A stretch of 13,923 nt of DNA from DASQGA01 sp035535315. Its GTDB lineage: Bacteria; Actinomycetota; Thermoleophilia; Gaiellales; Gaiellaceae. The notes beneath the pieces were generated by a model, which saw nothing but the letters and a program-made list of their open reading frames with translations, was not told the DNA's origin and searched no databases. Position 1 is the first letter of the stretch. Each line of letters begins with the position of its first letter. Where the stretch lies: positions 1-13,923 of the forward strand of contig DATLQD010000051.1 of the NCBI GenBank assembly GCA_035535315.1, read 5' to 3'. Position numbers and translations under genes: made by a program. Below are positions 13,329-13,923 of this stretch, piece after piece.

Positions 13329-13923
13329 TCCCGATCCGGCGAGGTGGCCAGTACGTGACGACCACCGGGCCGATGAGCGCGTCACGTGAGACAGGGCCCC
13401 AGGTGCGGGAGTCGCAGGAGAGATCGCGGTTGTCGCCCATCATGAAATAGCTACCGCTCGGAACCCGCCATTGGCGCGTCGTTCGATCTTCGTGTGAGCT
13501 CCGAACATACGCCTCGGCAAGTCGCTTTCCGTTCACGGAGACGACGCCGTTGCGCGTCGAGACGAGGTCGCCGGGCAGCCCGATCAGGCGCTTCACGAAG
13601 ACGCCGCCCTGGCCACAGAGCTCTTCGGCCCGTGCCGGCGTCTCGAAGACGACGATCTCCCCGCGGCGCGGATCCCGGAAGCGGTAGATGAAACGGTTCG
13701 CGACCACGCGGTCCGAGTGTGCGCCCATGCAGCCGAGTGCCGGGCGCGCGCAGTGGAGCGTCGGCTCCATCGAAGGCGAGGGGATTCGGTAGGGGTTCGC
13801 GACCTCGACTTTGACCACGAGGACGGCGCCGACCGCGAGGATGATCGTCGCGAGCCATTCGACCGGGGAGCGCCAACCCTCTGGCAGGCGGCGCAGGAGG
13901 GGCTCGAGGGGAGGAAAGGCCAC
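13321..13923 (-). CDS. lepB: Signal peptidase I (possibly complete, at window edge)
   Basis: The 200-residue product is type I signal peptidase, which cleaves signal peptides on the outer face of the cytoplasmic membrane. One membrane segment lies at about residues 22-38 (EWLATIILAVGAVLVVKVE). The catalytic Ser51 is in IPSPSMEPTL, and the general-base Lys111 is in VFVKRLIGLPGD. The later boxes GDNRDLSCDSRTWGPV and GPVVVTYWP are present. Between the first boxes is a Cys-containing insert (HCARPALGCMGAHSDR). The first codon is GTG at 13923-13921, the very edge of the window, so the true start may lie beyond it. The product could plausibly process the signal peptide of the nearby L,D-transpeptidase, as it would any secreted protein. 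Confidence 0.93.
   Translation of the reverse strand: MAFPPLEPLLRRLPEGWRSPVEWLATIILAVGAVLVVKVEVANPYRIPSPSMEPTLHCARPALGCMGAHSDRVVANRFIYRFRDPRRGEIVVFETPARAEELCGQGGVFVKRLIGLPGDLVSTRNGVVSVNGKRLAEAYVRSSHEDRTTRQWRVPSGSYFMMGDNRDLSCDSRTWGPVSRDALIGPVVVTYWPPRRIGTP

Noticed and set aside
1..13923. CRISPR arrays, tRNA or rRNA genes, prophage or full insertion sequence
   Set aside because: No regularly spaced direct repeats, cloverleaf-like sequences, rRNA signatures or transposase/integrase motifs were seen on either strand.

Overview
The window looks like chromosomal DNA from a high-GC actinobacterium. The class Thermoleophilia (Gaiellales/Solirubrobacterales type) is my inference. It rests on about two-thirds G+C by eye, a split glycine decarboxylase (GcvPA/GcvPB) rather than the single-chain GcvP usual in other Actinomycetota, a DUF6510 protein, and a signal peptidase with the Cys-containing insert I associate with these lineages. 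Packing is dense: most neighbours overlap by 4 bp or lie less than 70 bp apart. GTG starts are common, and two genes appear to start with CTG.

Plus-strand run, 2-7315: the 3' end of ftsZ; a tryptophanase-type PLP lyase; a complete glycine cleavage operon gcvT-gcvH-gcvPA-gcvPB (no dihydrolipoamide dehydrogenase gene in view); a small RBBP9-like serine hydrolase; and a glutathione S-transferase-like protein. GcvP decarboxylates glycine onto the lipoyl arm of GcvH, and GcvT passes the one-carbon unit to tetrahydrofolate.

Minus-strand run, 12777 down to 7312: rlmN, a sulfite-oxidase-like molybdoenzyme, an FAD/NAD(P) reductase, a DUF6510 zinc-ribbon protein, a 5'-truncated DUF1206 membrane protein gene, an L,D-transpeptidase, and a YcaQ/AlkX-like winged-helix DNA glycosylase. 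The molybdoenzyme, reductase and DUF6510 genes look like one redox unit. The two runs converge with stop codons that overlap by 4 bp. At the right edge are a GNAT acetyltransferase (+) and signal peptidase I (-), converging on a short inverted repeat.

The most unusual feature is a pair of 163-bp repeats, at 5929-6091 and 10296-10458. They are in inverted orientation to each other, about 90% identical and gapless by hand alignment. They have imperfect terminal inverted repeats starting GATGGTTG, and TA duplications (exact at one copy). Each sits between two co-directional genes and in the same orientation relative to their transcription. Removing copy B and one TA restores the junction GGT TAG ATG GTT GGC, where the reductase stop directly abuts the DUF6510 start. 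The element therefore looks like a MITE- or ERIC-like insertion that preserves the open reading frames inside operons. A 12-bp match to its end also lies just upstream of gcvT. No transposase, CRISPR array, tRNA or rRNA was found, and there is no gene-free stretch over 300 bp.
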